Both the position numbers and the translations under genes were made by a program. A stretch of DNA of 64,000 nucleotides from Euglena gracilis (lineage: Eukaryota; Euglenida; Euglenophyceae; Euglenales): contig CP154956.1 in the NCBI GenBank assembly GCA_039621445.1, positions 40,202,553 to 40,266,552 of the forward strand, written 5' to 3'. Below the pieces are notes generated by a model. It was given only the letters and a program-made list of their open reading frames with translations. It had not been told where the DNA came from and made no database searches. Shown here piece after piece: positions 54,545 to 63,840 of this stretch; position 1 is the first letter of the stretch, and each line of letters opens with the position of its first letter.

Positions 54545-54672
54545 TCACTTTAAACACACAAATTGTGGCTGAGCCCAGATTTCAGCCTGAAAACGTGTTC
54601 AGGGGGCCCCCGAACACTCCTGAACACGTTTTCAGGCTGAAATCTGGGCTTAGCCACAATTTGTTTAAAACC
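54545..54672. repeat. Solo palindromic end of the 50715-52390 element type
   Basis: ACACAAATTGTGGCTGAGCC onward and the complementary half, with a shortened centre (GGGGGCCCCCGAACACTCC). No recombinase gene attached. Confidence 0.8.
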
Positions 54673-54730
54673 TATTTTCTGGGCCCGACGCCTGTCTTGA
54701 AATTCTACTGACATTAACGTATTTCAGGCT

Positions 54731-56877
54731 GAAACCGTGTATTGGGGCTCTGGCTTCACGCCCGAACCGGCGTTCTGGACGCCGGTTCGGCGCAGAAATT
54801 TCTGCGCCGAACCGGTGTCCAGAACGCCGGTTCGGGCGGGAAAACGGCGTCCTGGGGACCGAAAATAAAAAGTGCCAAAAAGTGTCCAAAATGGTTTGTA
54901 GACATGAGGCAATCATATCTGAGCACTTTTTGGGGGGTATTTGGCCAGAAATTGGGGTATTTTGTGCAACAATTTCCATTTGGCCAAATCTGGGGATTTT
55001 CTGAAATAGAATACCATGCAGCAGGGCTGAAATCTAAGGCCATCTAATGATACGAAAACTGTGTCCAGAACGCCGGTTCGGACCACGGAACTGTGTTCCA
55101 GAACGCCGGTTCGGGCGGCAGCCCGAACCGGCGTTCTGGAACACAGTTCCGTGGTCCGAACCGGCGTTCTGGACACAGTTGTTGAAACCGTGGATTAGGG
55201 GCTCTGGCTTCACGCCCGAACCGGCGTTCAAGGAATCCAGGCCAATTTCGGCCTAAATACCCATTTTTCGAACATTTTGGAGCATTTTTGGGCTCCTTTG
55301 GGCGCATGGCCATATCGACCGGCCGATTGAAGTTCTCAAACGTCTGGTGCCATGTTACCCATCGATCGAAAGCTCTTCTCAAGTGCTTTTGGCAGATGGC
55401 CACAGGATTCAGCAATAATCCACACAGCGCTTATTTTCAGCGATCGTGCATTCCAAAATTTGACATCCTAATTTGTGAAATCCCACACCTGAGGTGCCAT
55501 ACAGCACATCAATCGAAAGCTCTCGCCAAGGCCTTTCATTTGGTACCCACAGAACTCAGCTATACTGCAGAGCACTCTGAAAATCGGCGACAGCATTTTC
55601 CGACCCTGTTTTCAAAGTCGAAATTCCCATGTTTCACCGGCCATGTTGCCCATCGATCGAAAGCTCTTCTCAGGGGCTTTCAGCAGATGGCCTCAGATTT
55701 CAGCCGTGCTGCATGGTATTCTATTTCAAAAATTCCCTAAATTTGGCCGAATGGAAATTGTTGCACAAAATACCCCAATATCTGGCCAATTACCCCCCAA
55801 AAACTGCTCATATGTGATTGCCACATGTCTACTAAGCATTTTGAACACTTTTTGGCACTTTTTATTTTCGGTCCCCTGGACGCTATCTTCCCGCCCGAAC
55901 CGGCGTTCCAGAACGCCGGTTCGGCGCAAAAATTTCTGCGCCGAACCGGCGTTCTGGAACGCCGGTTCGGGCGTGAAGCCAGAGCCCCAATACACGGTTT
56001 CAACCCTTGAGAAGGGTTATCGATCAAGGGGCAACATGGCAGGTGAACAGTGGATTTTGGAATTTGCGAAAAGGGTCCAAAAATCGTAATTCTGAAAAAA
56101 CCCAAGGGGTCCAGCTAAAATTTCCTAACCATAATTCTGAAAAACCCAGGGGAGGGTCCAACCAATTTTGAAAACACCCAGGGGGGCCAAAATTTCCCAA
56201 CTGTAATTAATATTTCCCAACAATTTTGAAAAATTCCCGGGGGGGGGTCCGGCCAAAATTTCCCAACCGTACTTCTGAAAAACCCTAGGGGGGGCTCCAG
56301 CCAATTTTTTTTTCAACCGTGTTTGTGAAGAAACCCAGCCAAAATTTCTGAACCTGAATTCTGAAAAAAAGGGGGATCAAATCCCAACCATAATTCTGGA
56401 AAAAAAACGAGCGGGGTCCAACCGAAAATTCGGCATTGCAAATCTGAAAAAATCTGGGGGGGGTCCAGCCAAAATTTCCCAACCGTGATTCTGAAAAAAC
56501 CTAGGGGTGGTCCAACCAAAAATTTTTTCCAAATCGTAATTCTGAAAAAAAACCTTTCGATTGATGGGTAACCTGGCATCAGACGGATGAAAACTTCAAT
56601 CGGCCGATCGACATGGCCATAAGCCCAAAGGATCCCAAAAAATGCCCAAAAATGTTCAGAAACTGGGTATTTAGGGCGAAATTGGCCTTTATTCCTTGAA
56701 CGCCGGTTCGGGCGTGAAGCCAGAGCCCCTAATCCACGGTTTCAACAACTGTGTCCAGAACGCCGGTTCGGGCGTGAAGCCGTGTTCCAGAACGCCGGTT
56801 CGGGCTGCCGCCCGAACCGGCATTCTGGAACACGGCTTCACGCCCGAACCGGCGTTCTGGACACAGTTTTCGTATCA
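54731..56877. mobile_element. Two interleaved foldback elements with ~310-330-bp inverted arms
   Basis: Arm A (54731-55047, GAAACCGTGTATTGGGGCTC onward) recurs inverted at 55695-56003. Arm B (55048-55380, TGATACGAAAACTGTGTCCA onward) recurs inverted at 56570-56877. The order A-B-A'-B' means the two inverted repeats cross. Arms contain GAACGCCGGTTCGGGCG hairpins. Between B and A' are three core boxes (TCGAAAGCTCT at 55366, 55513, 55657). Between A' and B' is a degenerate tandem repeat (56086-56556). Confidence 0.8.
56086..56556. repeat. Degenerate tandem repeat AATTCTGAAAAA...CCAAAATTTCCCAACCG
   Basis: TTCTGAAAAAACCC, GGGGGGTCCAGCC and AAAATTTCCCAACC recur in this order about seven times with variable spacing (roughly 50-70 bases). 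Confidence 0.75.
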
Positions 56878-56883
56878 GAAATT

Positions 56884-57040
56884 GTTTATGTCGGTCGATT
56901 TCCATTCAGGCGCCCGTTTATGTCAGTCGATTTCCATTCAGGCGCCCGTTTATGTCAGTCGATTTCCATTCAGGCGCCCGTTTATGTCGGTCGATTTCCA
57001 TTCAGGCGCCCGTTTATGTCGGTCGATTTCCATTCCATTG
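56884..57040. repeat. 32-bp tandem repeat, five units
   Basis: GTTTATGTCGGTCGATTTCC then ATTCAGGCGCCC, nearly identical in five head-to-tail units (GTTTATG at 56884, 56916 and so on). Only a G/A variation in GTCGG/GTCAG and a diverged last unit. Confidence 0.9.
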
Positions 57041-57380
57041 AAATCTGTTGCTGGTCAGATTGGGAATTTTTAGTGACTTTTTGGACATTTTGGATTTCCC
57101 TTTTTTTCGACATTTTTGGTCCTATGGGGTTGTGGAGGAGTTATGGATCAGACAAAAAACCAACTTTTGTGGCCAGGTGATCCCAGCTGGCTGAACTTTG
57201 GATGGAACAGACGGAAGGACGGTATTGAAGATTATTATTTTCTGGATCTTCAGAAAAAGCATTCGGCAAATTTGTCCTGAACCAGTTGTCATCACTGGTC
57301 ATCTGCAAGAAAAGCTTTCGGGTGAGGAGTGATTTGGCAATGTCAAACCTATTTTCTGGGCTCGACGCCCGTATTGCAAT

Positions 57381-58080
57381 TATATCCGTGGACTGAGGCC
57401 CAAGACACACACTGTGTCTCGTGGACTGAGTCCACGAGACACAGTGTGTGTCCCAGTCCACGGGGACACACACTGTGTCTCGTGGACTGAAAAATAAAAG
57501 GTGTTTGCCAGAAATGCGAGGTGTTCTACATCTAATGCAATGCAGCAGGGCAGTGGAAAGATGGTCACCGGACAACCGTGAGCTGTAACAGCTGAGAGAC
57601 AGTTGCCGCGGTCGCCCCTGGGCCCCCCTAAAACCTTGGCCCAAAACACTGTTCTGGGTCAACAGCAGCGCCCTTCTGCAAATCGACCAAATACTTTTCC
57701 AGTGTAGCAACAAATTCGGGGGGGTTTCGGGGGTCGGGGGAGCATGCGGTCCACACTGTTTGCGGTCTTCTTCATTTTCCGAAAGAAAAAACTGCAAGGA
57801 CAGATAGTGGAATGTGGTAAAACTTGTCCACGAGAAACCTTTATGCTCTGAGCCAAGTTATTGGGGGGCACTTGTTGGTCGGACCAGTGGGAATTCTTGA
57901 TTTTTTCAGTTCACGAGGACACACACTGTGTCTCGTGGACTGGCAGTCCACGAGACACAGTGTGTGTCCTCGTGAACTGAAAATTTGACAAAAAATCGCA
58001 AAAAAATACGGGGTAGACATTGCGTGGCTAAGTTCCACGAGACACAGTGTGTGTCTTGGGCCTCTTAGTCAACGGATATA
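57381..58080. mobile_element. Foldback element, TATATCCGTGGACT ends
   Basis: TATATCCGTGGACTGAGGCC (57381) and the complement GGCCTCTTAGTCAACGGATATA (to 58080) with the CAAGACACACACTGTGTCTC word beside both. A palindrome of the same words at 57897-57980 (arms of about 35 nt). The interior segment 57720-57850 resembles 61925-62045 in the 61121 element. No coding frame. Confidence 0.8.
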
Positions 58081-58090
58081 GACAAAAATC

Positions 58091-58182
58091 GTCCATTGTA
58101 ACCCGGACACACCGTGTACCCGGGTTATGGGCGCCTTCGGCGCCCATAACCCGGACACACGGTGTGTCCGGGTGACATGGAC
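58091..58182. repeat. Palindrome with TTC loop
   Basis: GTCCATTGTAACCCGGACAC onward pairs with GTGTCCGGGTGACATGGAC; tip GGGCGCC-TTC-GGCGCCC (loop 58136-58138). A few mismatches in the outer arm. Confidence 0.9.
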
Positions 58183-58189
58183 AATTTTT

Positions 58190-58770
58190 GTGTAGTGTTG
58201 CCCTGTGCCAGCAAGGTGCCATGAAGGGGGTCAACCTTCGGCTTCTTGGCATCTTGCTGGTATACCGCGAGAGCAGCCAGGAACAGTTCCGTCCTAGGGG
58301 TGGTGGCAAAAGACCATTCACAAAGTTTGCCGTGCGTTTGGCCATATTGGCAGGGCTGCGGGAAAAAGGAAAAAAAGAAAAAAAAGGGGGGGGTGACACG
58401 TTTTCAGTGAGGGCATTTGTGGCAATGACACGTTTTCAGTGAAGGCATCTGTGTTCAGGCACGTTTTCAGTGAGGGCATTTGTGGCAATGACACGTTTTC
58501 AGTGAAGGCATCTGTGTTCAGGCACGTTTTCAGTGAGGGCGCCGTTTTTTGGGTCCGAATTTCACAAATTCGCGTTTTTGACCCCTTGCGTGAATCATGA
58601 CCACGAATTTCAGGGCAGGCATTTGGCGGGCTCTGAACACGTTTTTAAACAAATTGTGGCTGAGCCCAGATTTCAGCCTGAAAACGTGTTCAGGGGGCCC
58701 CCTTCGGGGGCCCCCTGGCTGAACACGTTTTCAGGCTGAAATCTGGGCTCAGCCACAATTTGTGTATAAA
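58190..58770 (-). mobile_element. Reversed partial copy of the 50715-type YR element
   Basis: Minus strand: palindromic end (loop 58703-58705), subterminal repeat array, CCGCAG acceptor, then the YR start codon at 58345 and about 46 codons (AKRTANFVNGLLPPP) before the sequence breaks at about 58205. Ends in TTTGTGTATA as at 52390. Confidence 0.8.
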
Positions 58771-59239
58771 GGCTGTGTTTATAAAGCAACATGGCTTTGG
58801 TCAAAGTCTGTGTTTCTCAACCTCGACGACGGACGGCAGACTGACGACAGATTTTTGGGACAAAGCGAAGCTGAATTAGGATCCGCTGCACAGCTCTGGG
58901 ACGGCCGGAAACCTCAGAATAAGAAAATGTGGCCGCCAGGCAGCTTTTGGCCACCGTCTGTGGTCTTCCGAACTAGAATCCTTTTGAAATAGTGGTAACA
59001 TGACGGTTAAACATGGGAACATATGTGAAAGATAACACAAGATTACATCGTCTCCTTCCTTTTGCATACCCCATTTTGCGTGCTTCACTTTGCAACGTTG
59101 ATGAGAATGCTCTGGGCACTGCACCCACGATCCAAGAGTTCTTTGGTAGGCTCCCAAAAGTTGATGAGCACAGATGTACCTAACCTAACCTTGTATGGTG
59201 ATATTTTTGGGGAACCACCCTCTAGGCCACTTGGGACAG

Positions 59240-59700
59240 AAAAAAACACCCTCACCCCCCCTCAAAGTGCCCCCCTCAGAGTGGTCAAAAATTTTGGCAA
59301 ATTTGTCCCCACCCCTCAAAGTGGTCATTTCCTCTTGGCGCCGAATGAGCCTAAGCCCAAAAATTGACCCCCCCAAAGTGTCCCCTCCCTGCCGTTTTGG
59401 CAAATTTGTTCCCCCCCCCTCAAAGTGGTCATTTTCCCTTGGCGCCTAAGCCCAAAAATTGACCCGCCCAAAGTGTCCCCTCCCTCACAATGGCCGTTTT
59501 GGCAAATTTGTCCCCCCCCCTCAAAGTGGCCATTTTCTCTTGGCGCCGAAGGCGCCAAAGCCCAAAAATTGACCCCCCCCCCCCAAAGTGTCCCCTCCCT
59601 CACAATGGCCGTTTTGGCAAATTTGTCCCCCCCCCCTCAAAGGGGCCATTTTCTCTTGGCGCCATGCCCAAAAATTGACCCCCCCCCCCAAAGTCCTTTA
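59240..59700. repeat. ~100-116-bp tandem repeat, four units
   Basis: Units contain TTTTGGCAAATTTGTCCCC, CAAAGTGGTCATTTTC, CTTGGCGCC and GCCCAAAAATTGACCCCC. CAAATTTGT starts at 59298, 59401, 59503 and 59619. One unit carries the hairpin GGCGCC-GAA-GGCGCC (loop 59548-59550). Confidence 0.85.
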
Positions 59701-59765
59701 TTTCTGCATCATTGGGATGTTTCAGGGTCCAAATACCGTGAACACAGTTTTCTTGGTCGGAGTCC

Positions 59766-60845
59766 GTGTTTAGAAAACGTGTCACCCCCCCCCCTTTTTT
59801 CCGCAGCCCTCCCACTATGGCTAAACGCACGGCAAACTTTGTGAATGGTCTTTTGCCACCTCCCCCTAGGACGGAACTGTTCCTGGCTGCTCTCGCGGTA
59901 TACCAGCAAGATGCCAAGGAGCCGAAGGTTGACCCCCTTCATGGCACCTTGCTGGCACAGGGCAACATGAAGAAAAAGTCACGGTGGTCAACTTGGGCAA
60001 ATTTTGCGCCCCGCCAAGTGAGGAACACTCGGTCGAAAATCAGGACCTGACCGATGTTCCGTCTGTGTTTCCCACCGCCAAGCAACGTTCCGCTCCTGCG
60101 GTCAGCAGCTCCGTAGCGCCTCCCTCCCCTGACCAACCCCCTGTGCCTCGTGCTGTGTCCCGACTGCCTACCACCCCCCCCCCCATATTGTCACAACCAC
60201 CTTCCCACTGGGACCCCAAATGGACAATATGGGGGGGGGACAATATGGGGGTACCAAAGGAAATTTCATTGGCCGAGCCAAAAAAACCCCCCGTCGGCCG
60301 GGCCGAGGGACAATATGGGGGGGGGGGACAATATGGGGGGGGGTATAAAAGAGGAGAAATGTGATTTTTGTGGTGTTGCCATTCCCAAAAATCCAAATTG
60401 TGTGGAGCTGAACAAAGTTGTGTGTGACGCCTGCGGTTTGGCACATCATTTTCATTGCCAAGATTTGCGGCGGCCACCAAAGTATGGCTCTTTTTTTGTG
60501 TAAAGCGTGTCGTGTTCCGTGATGTCCGCCACTCCGTGTCGGAGTGCTCCAAGGCAACGTCTAGCCTTCTGTTGTGTTGTAGAGTGCCCCCGACCCGCCT
60601 CACTCGTTGAGGACCACCTCGGCCTCTCAACCGCTCGCCGATTTTTCATGATAGCGATTTTTGCTTCTTGCTCGGGGTTGCCACAGATGCCTTAATGCTT
60701 AATAGAAAACGTGCCATTGCCACAGATGCCCTAATGGAAAACGTGTCATTGCCACAAATGCCCTCACTGAAAACGTGCCTGAACACAGATGCCTTCACTG
60801 AAAACGTGTCATTGCCACAAATGCCCTCATTGAAAACGTGTCACC
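59766..60845 (+). mobile_element. YR/PHD element copy: N-terminal start fused to the linker and PHD
   Basis: The leader ends CCCTTTTTTCCGCAG and ATG 59816 begins AKRTANFVNGLL as at 51138. After about 58 codons it jumps into CACGGTGGTCAACTTGGGCA, the linker region shared with 63472. The linker is interrupted by the 173-bp MITE at 60171-60343. The PHD part (60358-60502, CDFCGVAIPKNPNC onward) is followed by the subterminal tandem repeat. Confidence 0.75.
60171..60343. mobile_element. Small TA-inserting MITE, ATATTGTC/GACAATAT ends
   Basis: CCACCCCCCCCCCATATTGTC at the left and GGACAATATGGGGGGGGG at the right. Preceded by TA (60169-60170) and followed by TA (60344-60345). The related locus near 63655 reads CTGCCTAAAAAAACAGGAG without it: a natural empty site. 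Confidence 0.85.
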
Positions 60846-61120
60846 CCCCCTTTTTTCTTTCTTTTTTTTCTTTTTTCCGCAGCCCTTGTTACCCCTGCAG
60901 ACCTCCCCGGAGACGTACCGGGGAGTTACTGCATGGGTAACAAGCAAGGTTGACCGGCGGTTGACATTCAAAGACGTGGCCAGAAGAGCCGCGATGACAA
61001 GACTGGCCAACGCGCCAGACTTGTCACTGGATGATGTCGCGAAGTACTTCATGGTACATCGCAACACCATCCAAATTTACCCTCCCCCCCCCCCCCCTAA
61101 TTGCCCCCCCCCCTAATTGG

Positions 61121-62438
61121 CTGTAACCGTGAATAGAGGCCCGGCGCCTGCCCTGTTTTTCGTGGGTGTGAACACGAAAAACAGGGCATATTTTCAATTC
61201 ACGAAAATATGCCCTGTTTTTCGTGAATACGTATTCACGAAAAACAGGGCATATTTTCGTGAATAGGAATTTTAACTGAAATGAAACCCAAAAACCTGTC
61301 AATCCCATCAATCGAAAGCTCTTCTCAAGGGCTTTTTACAGATGGCCACAGGAATCAGCAATACTGCACACAGCGCTTATTTTCAGCGATCGTGTATTCC
61401 AAATTTTGACATCCTAATTTGTGAAATCCCACACCTGAGGTGCCATACAGCATATCAATTGAAAGCTTTCCCCATGAGCTTTCGTTTGGTACCCTCAGAA
61501 CTCAGCCACACTGCACAGCGCCCTAAAAATTGCCAATCGCAATGTTCCGACCCTTTTCGCAAATTCCAAAACCCACTGTTCACCTGCCATGTTGCCCCTT
61601 GATCGATAGCCCTTCTCGAGGGCTTTCAGCAGATGGCCTTAGATTTCAGCCGTGCTGCATGGTACTCCATTTCAGAAATTCGCCAAATTTGACCAAATGG
61701 AAAGTGTTGCACAAAATCCCCCAATTTCTGACCAAATACCCCCAAAAACTGCTCAGATATGATTATATGGTTGCCACATGTCTAAAACCCATTTTGGACA
61801 CTTTTTGGCACTTTTCATTTTGGGTCCCCTGGACGCAAAATGGACCAATGAACCGGCATCCAATGGACCAGCATTGGACGCCGGTTCGGGCGTGAAGCCA
61901 GAGCCCCAATACACAGTTTTGGGGGTTGTGGCAACATTCGGTCCATGGTGTTTGCGGCTTTCTTCGCCATTTTTGCAAGAACAGACTGAGGAACAACACA
62001 AGCAATGTGGATAAAATACCGACCCTCTGTGATCCGTTAGGCTCTAAAGAGAATATCGGCGTCAGGCCAAGCATTGTGGGGGCCTTTGGGGGGGACCGTG
62101 CGCCTTCGGCGCCCAGTCCCCCCCCCCAAAGTGCCCCCCAATTACTTGGCCCAACGCCCATTTCTCGTTTTCCAGGACCAGCGGCACCATGTGGGAATGA
62201 TTCGGGTCATTTGGACACCATTTCTACAGACCTGTTTCTATTCACAAAAAACAGGGCATATTTTCAATTCACGAAAATATGCCCTGTTTTTTGTGAATAG
62301 ATATTCACGAAAAACAGGGCATATTTTTGTGAATAGGATTTTTGGGTGAAAAATGACAAAAAAATGCCCGAAAACCTGGCGTGAAGCACACCCACGAAAA
62401 ACAGGGCAGGCGCCGGGCCTTTCTATTCACGGTTACAG
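61121..62438. mobile_element. Foldback element, CTGTAACCGTGAATAG ends, with ~145-bp core repeats
   Basis: CTGTAACCGTGAATAGAGGC onward (61121-61170) and its complement (62387-62438) differ only slightly. Subterminal AAACAGGGCATATTTTCG inverted copies occur on both sides (61180-61265, 62235-62335). Core boxes at 61312, 61459 and 61603 are in the same arrangement (147 and 144 bp) as at 55366-55657. Includes GTGAAGCCAGAGCCCCAATA (about 61892), the arm-A end of the 54731 element. Confidence 0.88.
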
Positions 62439-62442
62439 AAAA

Positions 62443-62545
62443 ATTGTGGGCTATAACCCGTATTCAGGCCGTATAACGGGTCAAGGGCGCCTGCGGCGCC
62501 CTTGACCCGTTATACGGCCTGAATACGGGTTATGCCCACAATTTT
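62443..62545. repeat. Palindrome with TGC loop, about 48-nt arms
   Basis: AAAAATTGTGGGCTATAACC onward pairs with GGTTATGCCCACAATTTTTA; tip GGGCGCC-TGC-GGCGCCC (loop 62492-62494). Shares CCGTATAACGGGTCA with the palindrome at 26057. Confidence 0.93.
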
Positions 62546-63179
62546 TATATAAATTGGGGGGTCCTTAAGGGAGGTCCATTAGCCAATTAGGGGGGGGGGT
62601 TAGCCCAATTGGCCAATGGACGTTCCCTTGGCCAACTTTGGCCAATTTCGGCAAGGGCTCAGAAAACCTCCAAAAACGTCCGTTTCGAAAATGTTAAAAA
62701 TTGCCGGATAAGAAAAAGTCATGACCAATCCAAAAATGCACAAAAAATCGACCAATTTTGCACACGTCAAAAATTATGGGGTCGGGGGTCTCGAGCCCCC
62801 CCCCTAATTGTCCCCCCCCCCTAATTGGCTAATTGGGGGTCTGAAGGAGCCCGGCCATTAGCCAAATAGGGGGGGGGGGTGAGGGTACCACCAAATGTCA
62901 CGCACTACCCCTGTCAAAGCCGCCGCCATTCTTTCCCGGGGGAAAAAGTCCGAACCAAAGGGTGAGGTTGCCGACAGTGCCGGTGGTGAGACCAAACACG
63001 AAGGGAAACCATTGCGGCGTGTCCTTTTCTCTCGCGCATCTGCTAAACGGCGGCGCACAACGTGTGTTATACGTTTCAATTTTCCGTTCTCATCCCTGTA
63101 TTAACTCTCAGTGCGCCTTTGAAGGATGAAGCACATCAGCAAGTCTCAACCCCTGACGTGAAGAAAGAGGCTGAATCAA

Positions 63180-63840
63180 TCGGGTACTAAACGCATGTTT
63201 TTTCCTGTTCCTCCGCTCATCCACCACAGACTGATGACTGACGAGGAGTTCTTTGCACCGCATGTTCCCGAATACGCGCCATTTTCCAGGTCTTTACAAA
63301 AAAAACCCCCCTCAATTTTCATGGTCACCACTTCTACAGTGACCACATGATTGCCATCAACGTTGACGAAGACTACATCGACCTCACCCAGCCTTCGGCC
63401 GCCAGCCCGCCGTCCGTCACCCTGAAAACCGAGGAGGACGACGACGGTGCAGCTACGGCGCGGAACGTTGCACGGTGGTCAACTTGGGCAAATTTTTGCG
63501 CCCCACCAAGCGAGGAACACTCGGTCGAAAATCAGGACCTGACCGATGTTCCGTCTGTCTTTCCCACCGCCGAGCAACGTTCCGCTCCTGCGGTCAGCAG
63601 CTCCGTTCCCTCCCCTGACCAACCCCCTGTGCCTCGTGCTGTGTCCCGACTGCCTAAAAAAACAGGAGAAATGTGGTTTTTGTGGTGTTGCCATTCCCAA
63701 AAATCCAAATTGTGTGGAGCTGAACAAAGTTGTCTGTGACGCCTGCGGTTTGGCATATCATTTTCATTGCCAAGATTTGCGGCGGCCACCAAAGTATGGC
63801 TCTTTTTTGTGTAAAGCGTGTCGTGTGCCGTGATGTCCGC
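63180..63840 (+). CDS. Acidic linker with IDLT motif and PHD finger of the YR element
   Basis: An exon near 63231-63290 (after CCACCACAG; DDEEFFAPHVPEYAPFS-like frame) is followed by a frame from 63347: NVDEDYIDLTQPS, then VTLKTEEDDDG. YIDLT flanked by acidic residues resembles a SUMO-interacting motif; LKTE and (in the 26.8-kb copy) VKLE fit psi-K-x-E acceptor sites. The linker continues to SRLPKK, where an A-run (63656-63662) shifts frame. The next frame gives EKCGFCGVAIPKN, VVCDACGLAYHFHC, YGSFLCKACRVP and stop: C-x2-C, C-x2-C, H-x2-C, C-x2-C, a PHD finger of typical size. Together this is the C-terminal part of the recombinase polypeptide. SUMO binding and histone reading are inference. 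Confidence 0.65.

Larger units (their letters stand above)
61080..62885. mobile_element. TA-inserting poly-C element carrying a nested foldback element
   Basis: Starts CCCTCCCCCCCCC and ends GGGGGGTGAGGG, TA at both sides (61078-61079, 62886-62887). The right part (62820-62885) is the inverted version of the left end of 16739 (GGGGGTCTGAAGGAGCCCGG). The foldback 61121-62438 and the hairpin at 62443-62545 lie inside. Confidence 0.85.
60890..63100 (+). pseudogene. Tyrosine recombinase C-half, split by a TA insertion at the catalytic tyrosine
   Basis: ETYRGVTAWVTSKVDRRLTF, KDVARRAAMTRLANAPDLSL, DDVAKYFMVHRNTIQIY, then the insertion after the codon start TA at 61078-61079. The frame resumes at 62886 as HQMSRTTPVKAAAILSRGKK. 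Joining at the duplicated TA gives the same order as the intact stretch at 26720 (VAVYHRMSKATPIKAATILA). The Y is the predicted nucleophile. The tail after it is basic and then degenerates. Confidence 0.7.

Noticed and set aside
56884-57040. Possible CRISPR array (regular 32-bp repeats)
   Set aside because: Units are directly head-to-tail without variable spacers, and the setting is eukaryotic transposon DNA. It is a plain tandem repeat.
57895-57985. Palindrome as further support for the GNA loop rule
   Set aside because: Its centre is GGACT-GGC-AGTCC, loop GGC closed by T-A, so it does not fit. The 55125 and 56810 hairpins (4-nt GGCA/TGCC loops) and the 20540 hairpin (TCT loop) are also exceptions and were not counted.
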